A DNA stretch of 64,000 nucleotides from Cynocephalus volans. Its lineage: Eukaryota > Chordata > Mammalia > Dermoptera > Cynocephalidae. Made by a program: the position numbers and the translations under genes. Under the pieces are notes generated by a model that made no database searches, was not told where the DNA came from, and was given only the letters and a program-made list of their open reading frames with translations. Location: positions 81,972,501 through 82,036,500 of the forward strand of contig NC_084467.1 in NCBI RefSeq assembly GCF_027409185.1, written 5' to 3'. Shown in pieces: positions 11,801-21,932 of the stretch. Each line of letters starts with the position of its first letter. The first letter of the stretch is position 1.

Positions 11801-12955
11801 GTGTGCTACTTGAGAATTATTATATTCATTGTGGTGTCATATTTTCTTTTTTTTCATATTTCTAGTATCTCTATGTTGATGTCTAGTCATCTAGTACAGT
11901 AGTCTCTTTTTCTATTACTCTGGAGTGGGCTTTGAGGAGAGAGACCTCCTCTTGTAGATGTGTTTTATAAAGACCACTGGGTGGGGTGTTTTAGTATTAG
12001 TTCCAGGTAGACACAGTAGTGTAGTCTCTGTGTGAGTACTTTGGTGAATTCAGTGTTAGAATTGCATGTGAATACCTCCATGAGGCACTTAGTGATTCCT
12101 TGTTGAAGTTGGTGACACTATATTGACTTGTCCGGGATATGAGCAAGCTCTCAAGTTGAGGCACTTAGTGATTCCTTGTTGAAGTTGGTGACACTATATT
12201 GGCTTGTCCGGGATATGAGCAAGCTCTCACGTTTTGGGGAGAAGTGCCTTGGTGCCCTGTCACTCTTTGGCTTTGGTAAGTGACCCTGAGTGGGCTGTTG
12301 GCACCCCAGCTAGCTCCCCATGACCCTGATGGATGCACTGGGGTATACTGGTGCTCCTCAGTTTGAATGGATGACCCTTGACAGGTTTTCTCTTTCTTAT
12401 AGGCAGAGGCTCCTCCTGGGACCTTGCTTCCCCTGGTTGGGAGATGGGTTGGTGGGGGGGGGAATTTTCTTCCTTACTCTGTTTGGGTGTCCTGGGTTTC
12501 TCTACTCTTAGGGGCTCCAAATGTGTCTCTCCCTGGATGAAGACAGTCCCATGGACTGTGCACATACCTCCCACCCCTGGATGTGCTACAACATATGGCA
12601 GCATGATTCCCCCTGTGGGTTTGGCCACTGGGTTGCAGGTCTGTACTTGCTTGCCTCTTTCCCTAGGCTCCACTCATAACTTTCCTTCTGTCTGTGCTGA
12701 TGAGTGGTCAGCAGGCAGCCTATGAGGCAGTGGTGGCTGCTGGTGTGGTAGCATGCTGCCCTTGTAGGGGTGGCTGTCGTGGACCATTTGCTCAGCATTG
12801 TTGTCTGTGGTAGCAGCAGGGAACACTGCTACTGGCAAGGTTGCCGGTGAGCTGGTGCCGTCAGTTGGGCTGGTGGGCAGGGCTGCTTCTGGAGCTGGTG
12901 AGGTGGTTGGCACACTGCTGCTGTCAGTTGGGAGGGCTGGCAGGTGGAGCCAAAA
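11800..12955 (-). promoter_or_regulatory. L1-B 5'UTR (internal promoter region)
   Basis: GC-richer sequence upstream of ORF1 on the minus strand, in the position of the L1 5'UTR, which carries the sense (and often antisense) promoter in mammalian L1s. It contains the 76-bp tandem duplication at 12082-12233. Long ORFs seen here on both strands have no recognisable protein similarity. Promoter function is inferred from position only. Confidence 0.7.
12082..12233. repeat. 76-bp tandem duplication in the L1-B 5'UTR
   Basis: Two adjacent 76-bp copies, 12082-12157 and 12158-12233, each starting GAGGCACTTAGTGATTCCTT. I count about two differences (ATTGACTTG versus ATTGGCTTG, and TCAAGTT versus TCACGTT), so the duplication is recent relative to the L1 itself. 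Confidence 0.95.
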
Positions 12956-14970
12956 TCTTTTTTTTTGTTCTTTGTTCTAACTAGGTTAATTCCAAAAGCC
13001 TGTCTTCAAGTTCAGACATTCTTTCTTCCACTTGTTCTAGCCTACTGTTTAAGCTCTCAGGCATATATTTTTTTATTTCATTGAATTAAGTTTTCAGCTT
13101 TAGGATTTCTCCTTGGTTCTTTTCTTATGATATCTCTTTGTTGAATTTCTCATTCAGGTCCTGGATTGTTTTTCTGACTTCATTGTGATTTTTTTTTTTT
13201 TTTTGGCATCATGTTGAGTTTCCTCAAGATTGCTTTTTGGAATTCCTCCATAGGCATTTCACCTGTTTCCTAATGTTTGGGGTCTGGTACTGGAGAATTA
13301 TTGCTTTCTTTTGAGGGTTTCTTTTTGAGGGTTCATGTTTCCCTGTTTTTTCTTGCTTTTCATATCTCTGCACTGATGTCTGGGCACCTAGTGGTGCCAT
13401 TCCTTCTTTAATTTTTGGAGTAGTTTTTGAAGGGAGAAATTCTTACCTGTAGAAGTGTTCTATATTGACAGGTTGGGCATTTTAGGTTTGGTTCTGGGTA
13501 AGCACAGACTGTATTTGGTCTTGGAGTTGTCTGTGGGTGCCTTCATGGCCTAGGCAGTGGGGCCCTTGGCAGTATCTTGTTGGAGTTGTTGACACTGGGC
13601 AGGATTCTGTGAATATGAGCAGGGCCTTGAGTTCCTTGGGGGTGTGCTGGTGCACTCAGTGCTTCCTAAGCTGAGGTGAGCAACCCCATGCAGCGTCACT
13701 AGGGTCACTGTTGGGACTTTGATTTCTGAGTTAGGTGTTGCAGCAATGGGATGTTCCTCTGCTAACATGGGCAGAGTTGCCAGGGTACTGAGTGGATTGT
13801 ACACCCCTGGGAGAAACACTGGGGCACTTTTCTGAGTCCCTGGGCAATGCTGGCAGTCTCTCTGGAGCATCTCTGCTGGTGTGTGTGGATCTAGCCAAGT
13901 TTACCAGAGATTGCAGAACTGCATAGACCCAGGAGGTGCTGGCTCACTCCCTGCACCCTCTCCATGGGACAGGCTTGCTGAGTCAGGTGTGTCTCTGAGT
14001 TCCTGCAGTAAGATGGGCATGAATCAGAGACATGGAGCTGCACATACCTGGGAGTGGCTGTTGCATTATCTGAACCCTCTTCACTGGGATGGGTGGACTT
14101 GCTGTGTCAGGCAGGTCTCTAAGTTTTGGGACAGGGGAGGTGGGTGCAGATGTAGACAAGTCCACATGGAGCTGTGTGTACCCATCAGTGACCAACATAC
14201 TCCCTGAAACCTCTCCACTGGGGCGGATGTTCCAGTGGCCTTGCTGAGTCAGAAGGGTCTGGTCTCTGAGTTCCTGGGGGGGAGGGGACAGTGAGCATGG
14301 ATCATGGCAAGTTCACCAGAGATATAAGGGGCTGGCTTACTCCCAACACCCTCTCCACCACGGTGGGAGGCTCTAACAGGCTTGCCAGAACTGGGCAGGT
14401 CTCTGTCTTTGCTCCTATCCCAAAATGGCCATGTCCAGCAGCAGCCTAGGATCGAGGGGGTGTGGGGACTCAACGTACATTTCCCATCTGGATAAATGCA
14501 GTCATGTGGGCTCCTAGCAGCTCCCCATGCTGGGCTCACTGCCCACAAGTGCTGTGTGGTTACCTTGCAGCTTGAACTGCAGGTGTCTGCGGTGGGCACA
14601 CCAACCACAGACACCCCCACTTACCTTGTTTCAGCAATGCAGGTTCTCTCCAGTCTCTGTGCTGGTCTTGGTTGGGAGTTTCCCTTGTCTTTCTATGTTG
14701 CTGTCTTGAGTTTCCAGATCTTAGGTCTTCCTCACTGTTTTGCTGGATTCTGTCATTTTCTCCTAGATACCCTATTCTACAGGTGACTATCTACTTGTTG
14801 CTTTGGACTTCCTTTGCATTAGAGGTGAGGCCAGGCCACCTCTAGTCAGCCATCTCTTCACTTCCCTTTTCTTCATGAACTTCTGTTTAAACTGTGACTC
14901 AGACAAGCAGCAGTGACTGCAGCAGCACTTTCCTGGTGGCTGTGAGTGGCAGGGAGGGGTAAGCCACACC
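12956..14970 (-). mobile_element. L1-A, 5' part (ORF1 N-terminus and 5'UTR)
   Basis: After L1-B, L1-A resumes with ORF1 coiled-coil sequence (about 13250-12956, minus strand) followed by an approximately 1.65-kb 5'UTR. The far end near 14860-14880 reads GAGATGGCTGACTAGAGG on the minus strand, which fits the AAGATGGC-type beginning of L1 5'UTRs. The internal part consists of tandem monomers (see 13880-14415). Confidence 0.8.
13880..14415 (-). repeat. Tandem 5'UTR monomers of L1-A (about 130 bp each)
   Basis: A motif of the form CTCCAYKGGR..GGCTTGCTGAGTCAGG followed by GTCTCTGAGTTCCTG recurs near 13960, 14089, 14214 and 14352 (+ strand), about 125-138 bp apart, giving roughly four diverged units. 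Monomeric promoters are well known in mouse L1s. Here they belong to a different lineage, so convergent use is an inference. Confidence 0.7.
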
Positions 14971-15639
14971 CATTTTTCATTCTTGAAACAATGTCACAAA
15001 GAAAGTTTTGTGGGAATGTATAGTTGTATATTCTGACTCCCTAAAAATGTTCCTAAAGTATTTGTTTGTCTTTATAATCTACTATGGCTTTTCATCCCTG
15101 AAGTATTTAAAATTTTTTAGAGACTCTTCTATTTCAGCCTGCAAAACCTCTTGGGATTAGAAGTTCCTTGTGTTTATAGTTATTTACTTATCCAAAAAAG
15201 CATTATTGTGTACTTACTTTGTGCCAGGCACCATTTTATGTATGTCTTCAGAATACAAAGATGAAATGACAGATTTTTTTCACCCTTGAAAAAAATCAGC
15301 ATAGTGAGGAAGGTAGTCTTGTAAGTAAAGTATAAAGTAGTAAACTTTTCCTAAATTACCTTTTGCAAGGATTCTTCCTTCCTCTACTATTCTGGAACCT
15401 ATTGAATGAATTCAAGTAGGTTCAATACCATCCGTAAACCAAAGTACTCTACTATATTACTCTTGTTATTAAGATGTAAGTTTTTAACGCATGTCACTGT
15501 TCTTCCTTTCTTTTCTGATTCTTACCTTTAGTCCCTCTTCAAAAATTTTTTCAGTGCCTCTTACATGCCAGGCACTGTGTAGGATGCTGGGATACATATG
15601 AGCATGAGATTGTCTCTGACTCTCCAAGTTATTTATTTC
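14971..15639. other. Intergenic stretch with old MIR/L2-like scraps
   Basis: No gene seen. Short phrases such as TGTGCCAGGCACCATTTTATG (about 15220) and ATGCCAGGCACTGTGTAGGA (about 15570) resemble heavily diverged MIR/L2 ends. The stretch lies between the L1 stack and an old L2. Confidence 0.45.
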
Positions 15640-16908
15640 ACATCTCCTCAAACCTCCAATACTGTATCTTCCCTCACTCTCAACTGGTGATCTCTCTTTA
15701 CACTTCATTGAAAGAACAGATGTCATCGGGCAAATAACTACTTTATCTTCCCACCATCGAATCTTCCAACCTACCTGAATCTGAATACTTTCACAATAAC
15801 AAAGTATACCCTGCCCTGTCCTCTCCAGGGCTCTGGATCCCATAGCCTCCTATGTATTTGAAGATTTCACTCCTGCCATTACCTGCCCTCTTTTCTGCAT
15901 CATGCTTTAGTGTTGACCTTGTTAACTAAACTCTCTCTTGACTCCCTATCCTTACCAGTTGCTGCCCTGGGTCTCAGCATACCTTCACAGTGAAACTTAT
16001 CAAGAGTTGCCTACACTTGTTCTCTCCACTTTCTCACTTCTCTTTTTCTGTTCAGCCCTCTCCAATCATATGTTCATTGCATCTACTGAAATGATCTTTA
16101 ATAGATCTGTCACCAGTCACTTCAACTTGCTGAATACTTGTGCAATGTCAATTCTGAGTCCTCTCTAATTTGGTTCTATAACCACACACACTCAATTTAC
16201 ACCTATTCCACTGGAGCTTCTTCTTGGTCACCTCTTTTTTCTTTTTTTTTGAGGGGGCAGTTGGTTGGTATGGGGATCTGAACCCTTGGCCTTGGTGGAT
16301 CACCTCTTTTTCTAATCAACCTTTAAATATTAAAGTACACAAGACTTTTCTAGGACCTCTTCTCTTCTGCCCTTAAATTTTCTCCATAAGTAATTACATT
16401 CAGTGTCATTGTTTTAAATACAATCTGTATCCTGATGAATTACAAATTATGTGTCCTACCCTCATCTCTCTCAGATCTCCACATTTGAATATTTAACTGC
16501 CTTTTTACATCTCCACTTGTATCTCTTAAGGCATCTCAAATATAACAAGACCAAAACAGAATTATTGGTCCCCCTCTTCTTTCAGAATATTCTCCTCTTT
16601 CACTTTTATCTGTCTTGGGTAAAGCATCCCCATTCACCCAGTGCTTTCTGGGTGAATTCACCCCCGTACCAACCAATTGGCAAGTCTTATCAGCTCTATC
16701 TGCAAAATAGAGCCTGAATCAAACCTCTTCTAACCACTGTGACTGCTACCATCCTGGTCCAAGTCACCATCATCTCTTGCCAGATGGCTGCAATAGCCAT
16801 CTGATCATTTTCCAAGTTTATCCTCTTGCCCACTGTTAGAGAAGCCAGAGAGACTTTTTTAAAAAACAATAACCATATCTCTGCCTTACATAAAACCCTT
16901 TGATATAA
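15640..16908 (+). mobile_element. L2 (LINE-2), upstream part of an interrupted copy
   Basis: Diverged L2 3'-half sequence, with phrases such as CATCTCCACTTGTATCTC and GGCATCTCAAATATAACA that match the L2 segment at 26750-26850 in the same window. It is interrupted at 16242-16299 by a SINE piece and again from 16909. It resumes at 19409, where CCCATTGCCATTAGAACAAA continues the L2 order. No coding capacity. Confidence 0.75.
16242..16299 (-). mobile_element. 5'-truncated tRNA-Ile-derived SINE fragment
   Basis: Minus-strand sequence has the B-box part GGTTCAGATCCCCATACCAA followed by an A-rich tail (T-tract on +). The flanks repeat TCACCTCTTTTT at about 16228-16240 and 16300-16311, a target-site duplication. 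It is severely 5' truncated. Confidence 0.8.
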
Positions 16909-16968
16909 CACTAAGGTCAGGAGTTCAGATCCCCATACTGGCCAGCTGCAAAACAAACAAACAAAAAC
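16909..16968 (+). mobile_element. SINE fragment (tRNA-Ile type, sense)
   Basis: AAGGTCAGGAGTTCAGATCC followed by CCATACTGGCCAGCTGCAAA and an (AAAC)n tail matches the 3' half of the tRNA-derived SINE monomer. The A box is missing. Confidence 0.75.
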
Positions 16969-16980
16969 CTATGATACATA

Positions 16981-17063
16981 CAAGGGTACTTCGAAAGGTT
17001 CATGGAAAAATAGAGCTAGAAGATAATATGAACCTTTCCATAAACTTTTTGAAGACTCCTCTT
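16981..17063. mobile_element. Mariner-like MITE, about 83 bp
   Basis: Palindromic element: the left end AAGGGTACTTCGAAAGGTTC and the right end (reverse complement of CTTTTTGAAGACTCCT) form imperfect terminal inverted repeats, with TA dinucleotides on both sides (16979-16980, 17064-17065). It is a second copy of the element at 40694-40773. It has no coding capacity; mariner/Tc1 affiliation is inferred from the TA target and hairpin shape. Confidence 0.75.
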
Positions 17064-17066
17064 ATA

Positions 17067-18960
17067 TAGGAAACCCTAAAGACTCCACCAAAAATTGCTA
17101 GAACTAATAAATGAATCAAGTAAAGTTGCAGGATACAAAATCAACACAAAAATAGTAGTGCTTCTGTACACCAATAATGAAATATCTGAAAAATAAATCA
17201 AAAAAGTAATCCCATTTACAACTGCTACCAAAAAAATGAAATACCCAGGAGTACATTTAACCAAGGAGGTGAAAGATCTCTGCAATGGAAACTATAAAAC
17301 ATTGGCAAAAGAAATTGAAGAAGACACAAATAAATGGAAAAATATCCTATGTTTATGGGTTGGAAGAATTAATACTAAAATGTCCATACTACCCAAAGCA
17401 ATCTAGAGATTCAACAAAATGTCTATCAAAATTCCAATGACATTCTTCACAGAGAGAAAAAAAATCTTAAAATTTGTATGGAACCACAAAAGACCCCATA
17501 CAGACAAAGCAATCTTGAACAAAAAGAACAAAGCTGGAGGCATCACACTACCTGACTTCAAAATATACGATAAAACTATAGTAACCAAAACAGCATGGCA
17601 ATAAAAACAGACAAATAGACCAATGGAACAGAATACAGGGTCCAGAAACAAACCCATGCATTTGCAGCCTACTGATTTTCAACAAAGGTGCCAAGTATGT
17701 ACACTGAGAAATGGACAGCCTCTTCAATAAATGGTGCTGGGAAAACTGGATATCCACGTGCAGAAAACTGAAACTAGACCCCTATCTCTCACCATACACA
17801 AAAATAAACGCAAAATGGATTAAAGACTTATAATTAAGACCTGAAACTATAAAACTACTCAAAGAAAACATAAGGGAAATGCTACATGAAATTGGACTGG
17901 GTAACTGTTTTTTGAACAAGACTTCAAAGGCACAGGCAACAAAAGCAAAAATAGACAAATGGGATTACATCAAGCTAAAATCTTCTGCACTGCAAAGGAA
18001 ATAATTAACAAAGTAAAGAGACAATGTACAGAATGGGAGAAAGTATTTGCCAACTATGCATCCGATAAGTGGCTAATTTCCAGAACATATAAAGAACTCA
18101 AACAACTCAATGGCAATAAAACTAATAACCCAATTAAAAAATGGGTAAAGGGGGGGGGAGAAGATATAACAACCACAATTACTTGAAGTTGATACAACAA
18201 GCAAACAGAAAGGACATTGTTGGGGGGGAGAGGGGAGGGAGAAGGGAGGGAGGTTTTGGTGATGGGGAGCAATAATCAGCCACAATGTATATCGACAAAA
18301 TAAAATTTAAAAAAATAAATAAATTAAATAAAATAAATAAATTAAAAAAATGGGTAAAGGATCTGAACAGCACAGTTCTCAAAAGGAGATATACAAGTGG
18401 CCAACAGGCACATGAAAAATGCTCTACATCACAGATCATGAGAAAAATGCAAACCAAAACCACAATGAGATATCATCTCATTCCAGTTAATATTGCTATT
18501 ATAAAAAAGACAGAAAATAACAAGTGCTGGTTAGAATGTAGAGAAAAGGGAACTCTAATAATTGTTGGTAAAAATGTAAATTAATACAGCCATTATGAAA
18601 AGCAGTATGGAGGTTTCTCAAAAACCTAAGGATAGAACTACTTTATAACCCAGTAATTCCACTACTGGGTATATATCAACAGAAAATGAAATCAATATAT
18701 CAAAGAAACACCTATGTTCCCATGTTCATTGCAGCACTATTCACAACAGCCAAGAGATGGAATTAACCTAAATGTCCATCAACCGATGATTGGATTTTTA
18801 AAATGTGGTATATATACACAATGAAATACTATTCAGCTCTTGAAAAAGTGAAATCCTGTCATTTGCAACAACACAGATGGAACTAGAGACCATCATGTTA
18901 AGTGAAGTAAGTCAGGAACAGAAAGACAAATTACCACATGATCTCACTCATGTGGAATCT
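17067..18960 (+). pseudogene. L1-C ORF2 remnant (C-terminal part)
   Basis: Broken ORF2 C-terminal region of LINE-1. The recognisable block at 17419-17604 contains [19 protein letters not shown] and [20 protein letters not shown] second block at 17959-18150 contains [17 protein letters not shown]-like sequence, and the region around 18640-18960 is the usual end of ORF2. Several stops and the 18152-18343 insertion disrupt it. Confidence 0.88.
18152..18343 (+). mobile_element. Short (about 190 bp) L1-3'UTR-like retroposon
   Basis: The insertion in L1-C is flanked by AAAAAATGGGTAAAGG on the left (about 18136-18151) and right (about 18344-18360), a TSD. It contains ATAACAACCACAATTACTTG near its start, a G-rich tract (GGGGGGGAGAGGGGAGGG), CAGCCACAATGTATATCGAC and an (AAATAAAT)n tail. 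The same order and related words occur at 55914-56105. It could be a severely 5'-truncated L1 3' end or a separate short family. Confidence 0.7.
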
Positions 18961-19305
18961 AAAATAAAGAGTGGTTCTCATAGAAGTAGAGGGTAGAATA
19001 ATGGTTACCAGAGGCTGGGAAGAAAAGGAAAGGAGGGTGGGGAGGGGAAGAATACAAAGTTACAGGTAGATAGGAAGAATAAGTCCTTGTGTTCTAGACT
19101 GACTTGAGCTAACAATATTATACTGCATATTTCTAAAAAGCTAGAAAAGAGGATATAGAACATAATCACCACAAAGAATGGATAAATGTTTAGGTGATGG
19201 ATATGCTATCTACCCTAAGCAAATCATCACGTAACATAAGCATGTATTGGAACAACACACCATACCCCACAAATATAAACAATTAAAAATTAAAATTAAA
19301 ATTAA

Positions 19306-19320
19306 ACACACGTGCGTGCG

Positions 19321-19407
<87 letters not shown>
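19306..19407. repeat. (CA)n microsatellite, about 100 bp
   Basis: Begins as an alternating CG/CA purine-pyrimidine stretch (ACACGTGCGTGCGCACGCGC), then a pure (CA)n run of over 35 units to 19407. It sits at the end of the L1-C A-rich tail. The Val/Cys-repeat ORF on the minus strand is an artefact. Confidence 0.97.
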
Positions 19408-19408
<1 letters not shown>

Positions 19409-19410
<2 letters not shown>

Positions 19411-19930
19411 ATTATAATTTCCCATTGCCATTAGAACAAAACTGAAGTTCTTTTCCAAAGCCTCTAAGACCTGCCTAGCTTTCTGGCCTCATCTCCTTCC
19501 ACTCTCCCCTTATTGACTGCACTCTAAGCTTATAACCCTATTTAATATCAAATGCATTTCTATCTCAGGCATTTGTTCTTATATTTCCTATGCTGGATCT
19601 TCCTATGGCTGGCTCCTTCTCTTCATTTGCTTTCCAGAGTTATAAGTACAAATGTTGTCTCCTCAGATCCCTTCATCATTTTATCCAAAATATTCAGCCC
19701 ACCTACCACTCACCCCCAAAGTCATTCTATACCCCTTTACCATGTTTTATTTCTTCATAAAACTTACCATAATTCAAAGGTATTTATTTGTCTATGTTTT
19801 TCGTTTATTTTCTCAGTAAATGTAAGGCAAAAGGCAGGGCTTTCATGTGTTTTACTCACCCCTTCATGCCTAGTGTCTGGCATACAGAGATGTTCAACAA
19901 ACAATCATTAAATGGGTGAAAATTTAATCA
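19409..19930 (+). mobile_element. L2, downstream part with 3' end
   Basis: Continues the L2 begun at 15640: CCCATTGCCATTAGAACAAA, TTCTGGCCTCATCTCCTTCC and the L2 3' end resembling GTGTCTGGCATACAGAGATG followed by an ATGAATGAATG tail. Confidence 0.75.
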
Positions 19931-20445
19931 ATGAATGAATGGGAAGACATGAAAACCTTCAGTGTGATATGAGCTGTGACAGAGATAACCAACCAAGAAA
20001 ATGATACATGAAAATAAGGAGGTGTCTGATTGCTGGATACTTTTATATACCTTAACCTTAGGTAAGATTACATTTTTTATCATTCAGATCTTGAATATTT
20101 AAAGATAGTTTAGTACCATTCATATAAGAAATCTCACGTTTTACATCTTTGCATTTCCCAGTGCCATGTGTCTCTTCCAAATTTAATCTCATATTTCATT
20201 TCTCATCCTCTTTTCAGGCATATCCAAAATGTTCTTCACAAAAATAATATCAAATAAATAATTAGAGTTATCTGTGTCTTTGAAATTCTATAGTTAAATG
20301 ATGCTTTGAACTTTGCTAATGGCAGGGCAATTGCTTTTATAACTTCTGTGAAATACTCTGACAGTTACCTCAAAATTAATAGGTATATTTTAAGTAAATT
20401 ATTGGAGTTTTATATATTATGATCTTTATGTCTTCCTTTATTTTT
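19931..20445. other. Intergenic stretch, AT-rich
   Basis: No gene or clear young repeat. The right end (about 20400-20459) is the 3' end of the old antisense L1 that continues at 21933. Confidence 0.45.
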
Positions 20446-20459
20446 TAGTCAGGTTTATT

Positions 20460-21918
20460 ATTTATTTATTTATTTTAAAAGTTTATTTATTATTTTTTAC
20501 ATTCTAAGATATTGTGGAGCAGTTGGAGGGAGGGAGAGAGGAGAAAGAGGAGGTGAATAGGGTGGGGGCGCATGGTTGAAGCCCATGGTACCCCCCTTAT
20601 TCTGGCAGGGGAGCCCTGGGACCTTCCAGTGGCAGCTTGATGGCTGTCGCTGGCCTGGATGTGGACATTGGGGGCATGGCTGAAGCCCTCGGCCTCCCAC
20701 GACTGCAGCTGGGGAGCCCAGGGTGCTTCCAGTGACAACTCGGTGGTTGTCACTGGGCTGGATGCTGACATGGAGGGTGTGTGGCTGAGGCCCTTAGCCC
20801 CCTACCACTGTAGTTGGGGAGCCCAGGGTGCTTCCTGCAGGTGCTCAGTGGTTGTCACTGAGCTGGATGCAGATGTTGGGGGGCATGGTTGAGGCCCTTG
20901 GCCCTCCCACCACCCTGGCTTGGGAGCCTGGGGGCCTTCCAGTCCTTCCAGGTTTTATAGGTGCTCTTTGGTGGTGTTAGACCTTTACTGCTTAATATCA
21001 GAACTTTGTCTCTGATCTGTGGGGTTTTTGTTTTTTCTTTCAGTTCTGTGTTGGATATTTGCTATTCCCACCATTTAAACTCTGCACCAGAACTAATTTG
21101 TTGTCTTTGGTTATGTCTGAAATGGGGGAACTTCCTGTGGGAACAAGCACTTGAGTCCCATAGTTGAGCTAAATTGCAGCTTTGCTGCTGATTCTCTGGG
21201 GAAGGATTTTTGTGTGGCTTAGATTTTAATTGTTGACCTTGTAAGTACTTCCGGGTCTTGTGAGGTCTGATACACCTGGGTTGTGTGGAAACTCTGGTCT
21301 GGGCCTGAGTCTTTTCAGCAAACTGCACCCCTGCTGTTCTATATTCCTGACCAATCTCCAGTGGGTGGTCCTGTGCAGAGTGGAGGGCAGATTGGCAGTC
21401 CATGCTGTGTCCCAATGTTCCCCCTCTGGGCCTGTCTTCCCCACCGCCCAGATTCCAAACACTTCCCATGGGGTGGGCAGTGTGCCAGTCCCTTATGATG
21501 ACTCACCAGCTCTGAGTGACACATTTTTTCAGTTGTCTGTGGCTCCTTGCTCATATGTGGATCCACAGGAACGCTGTTAGTTGTCTTGCTGGCCTGGGGG
21601 CCACCACAGCCCTCTTCTCCCCTGCAGCCTCAAAGCAACTTTATATGAAGGGCACAGCAGCAGCTTTTGCTAACTCTTGCTCCGTGTACTCACCAAGGCC
21701 AGCCCTGAAGTGGTCAGGGCTTGAAACAGTCAGAGCAGTTCTTTCTTTCTCTCATCGTGGCTTTTCCTGTCTTCATGAACTCTAGGTTTCTTCTCCTCTT
21801 CCCGTGAGCTCTAGTGGCCCCAGCTTGGCTGTCATTGCTTTTTAACAGTTGTAAATTGGTTGATTGTGGGAGAGGGTGACACTGGGTACTGTCTATTCTG
21901 CCATCTTGATTGGAAGTC
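20460..21918 (-). mobile_element. Composite ORF-less retroposon, copy 2 (104-bp VNTR)
   Basis: Flanked by the perfect 14-bp TSD TAGTCAGGTTTATT (20446-20459 and 21919-21932). Read on the minus strand, it starts with CTTCCAATCAAGATGGCAGA (an L1-like 5' end) and has a head of about 800 bp collinear with the element at 28082. For example, TCCCACAGGAAGTTCCCCCA lies 776-796 bases in here and at the corresponding place (28862-28881) in copy 1. A linker (21078-20956), 3.7 VNTR units of about 104 bp (20955-20570), a pyrimidine-rich 3' part and a TAAAATAAATAAATAAATAA tail follow. No long meaningful ORF is present. It inserted into an older antisense L1. Family name unknown to me. Confidence 0.85.
20570..20955 (-). 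repeat. VNTR of composite copy 2, about 104-bp units
   Basis: On the + strand, units begin at about 20570, 20674, 20779 and 20883 with (G)CATGGYTGARGCCC. Each contains GGGGAGCCCAGGGTGCTTCC and GGTTGTCACTGRGCTGGATG. Units are moderately diverged. This sequence is not obviously related to the 80-bp VNTR in copy 1. Confidence 0.9.
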
Positions 21919-21932
21919 TAGTCAGGTTTATT

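Larger units (their letters stand above)
5310..12955 (-). mobile_element. L1-B, near-full-length antisense LINE-1 inserted into L1-A
   Basis: On the minus strand, in order: 5'UTR (about 12955-11800), ORF1 (about 11800-9400, interrupted by the HMGN1 retrocopy), ORF2 (9385 to about 5609) and 3'UTR (5608-5318) with an A-rich end (T-rich on +). Without the 1.35-kb HMGN1 insert it is about 6.3 kb, the usual L1 length. On its left and right are the two halves of L1-A ORF1, so L1-B is the younger of the two. Exact ends are blurred by A/T-rich sequence, and I did not find a clean TSD. Confidence 0.85.
17067..19305 (+). mobile_element. L1-C, sense 3' half of a LINE-1
   Basis: Sense-strand L1 from the middle of ORF2 through the 3'UTR, ending in an A-rich (TTAAAA)n tail that passes into a CA microsatellite. 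It is 5' truncated immediately beside the MITE. A short retroposon is inserted at 18152-18343. Confidence 0.9.

Noticed and set aside
12260-14969. ORFs of 60-137 codons in GC-rich DNA
   Set aside because: Located in L1 5'UTRs. No known L1 ORF0-type similarity could be established by eye, and both strands are open in the same place.
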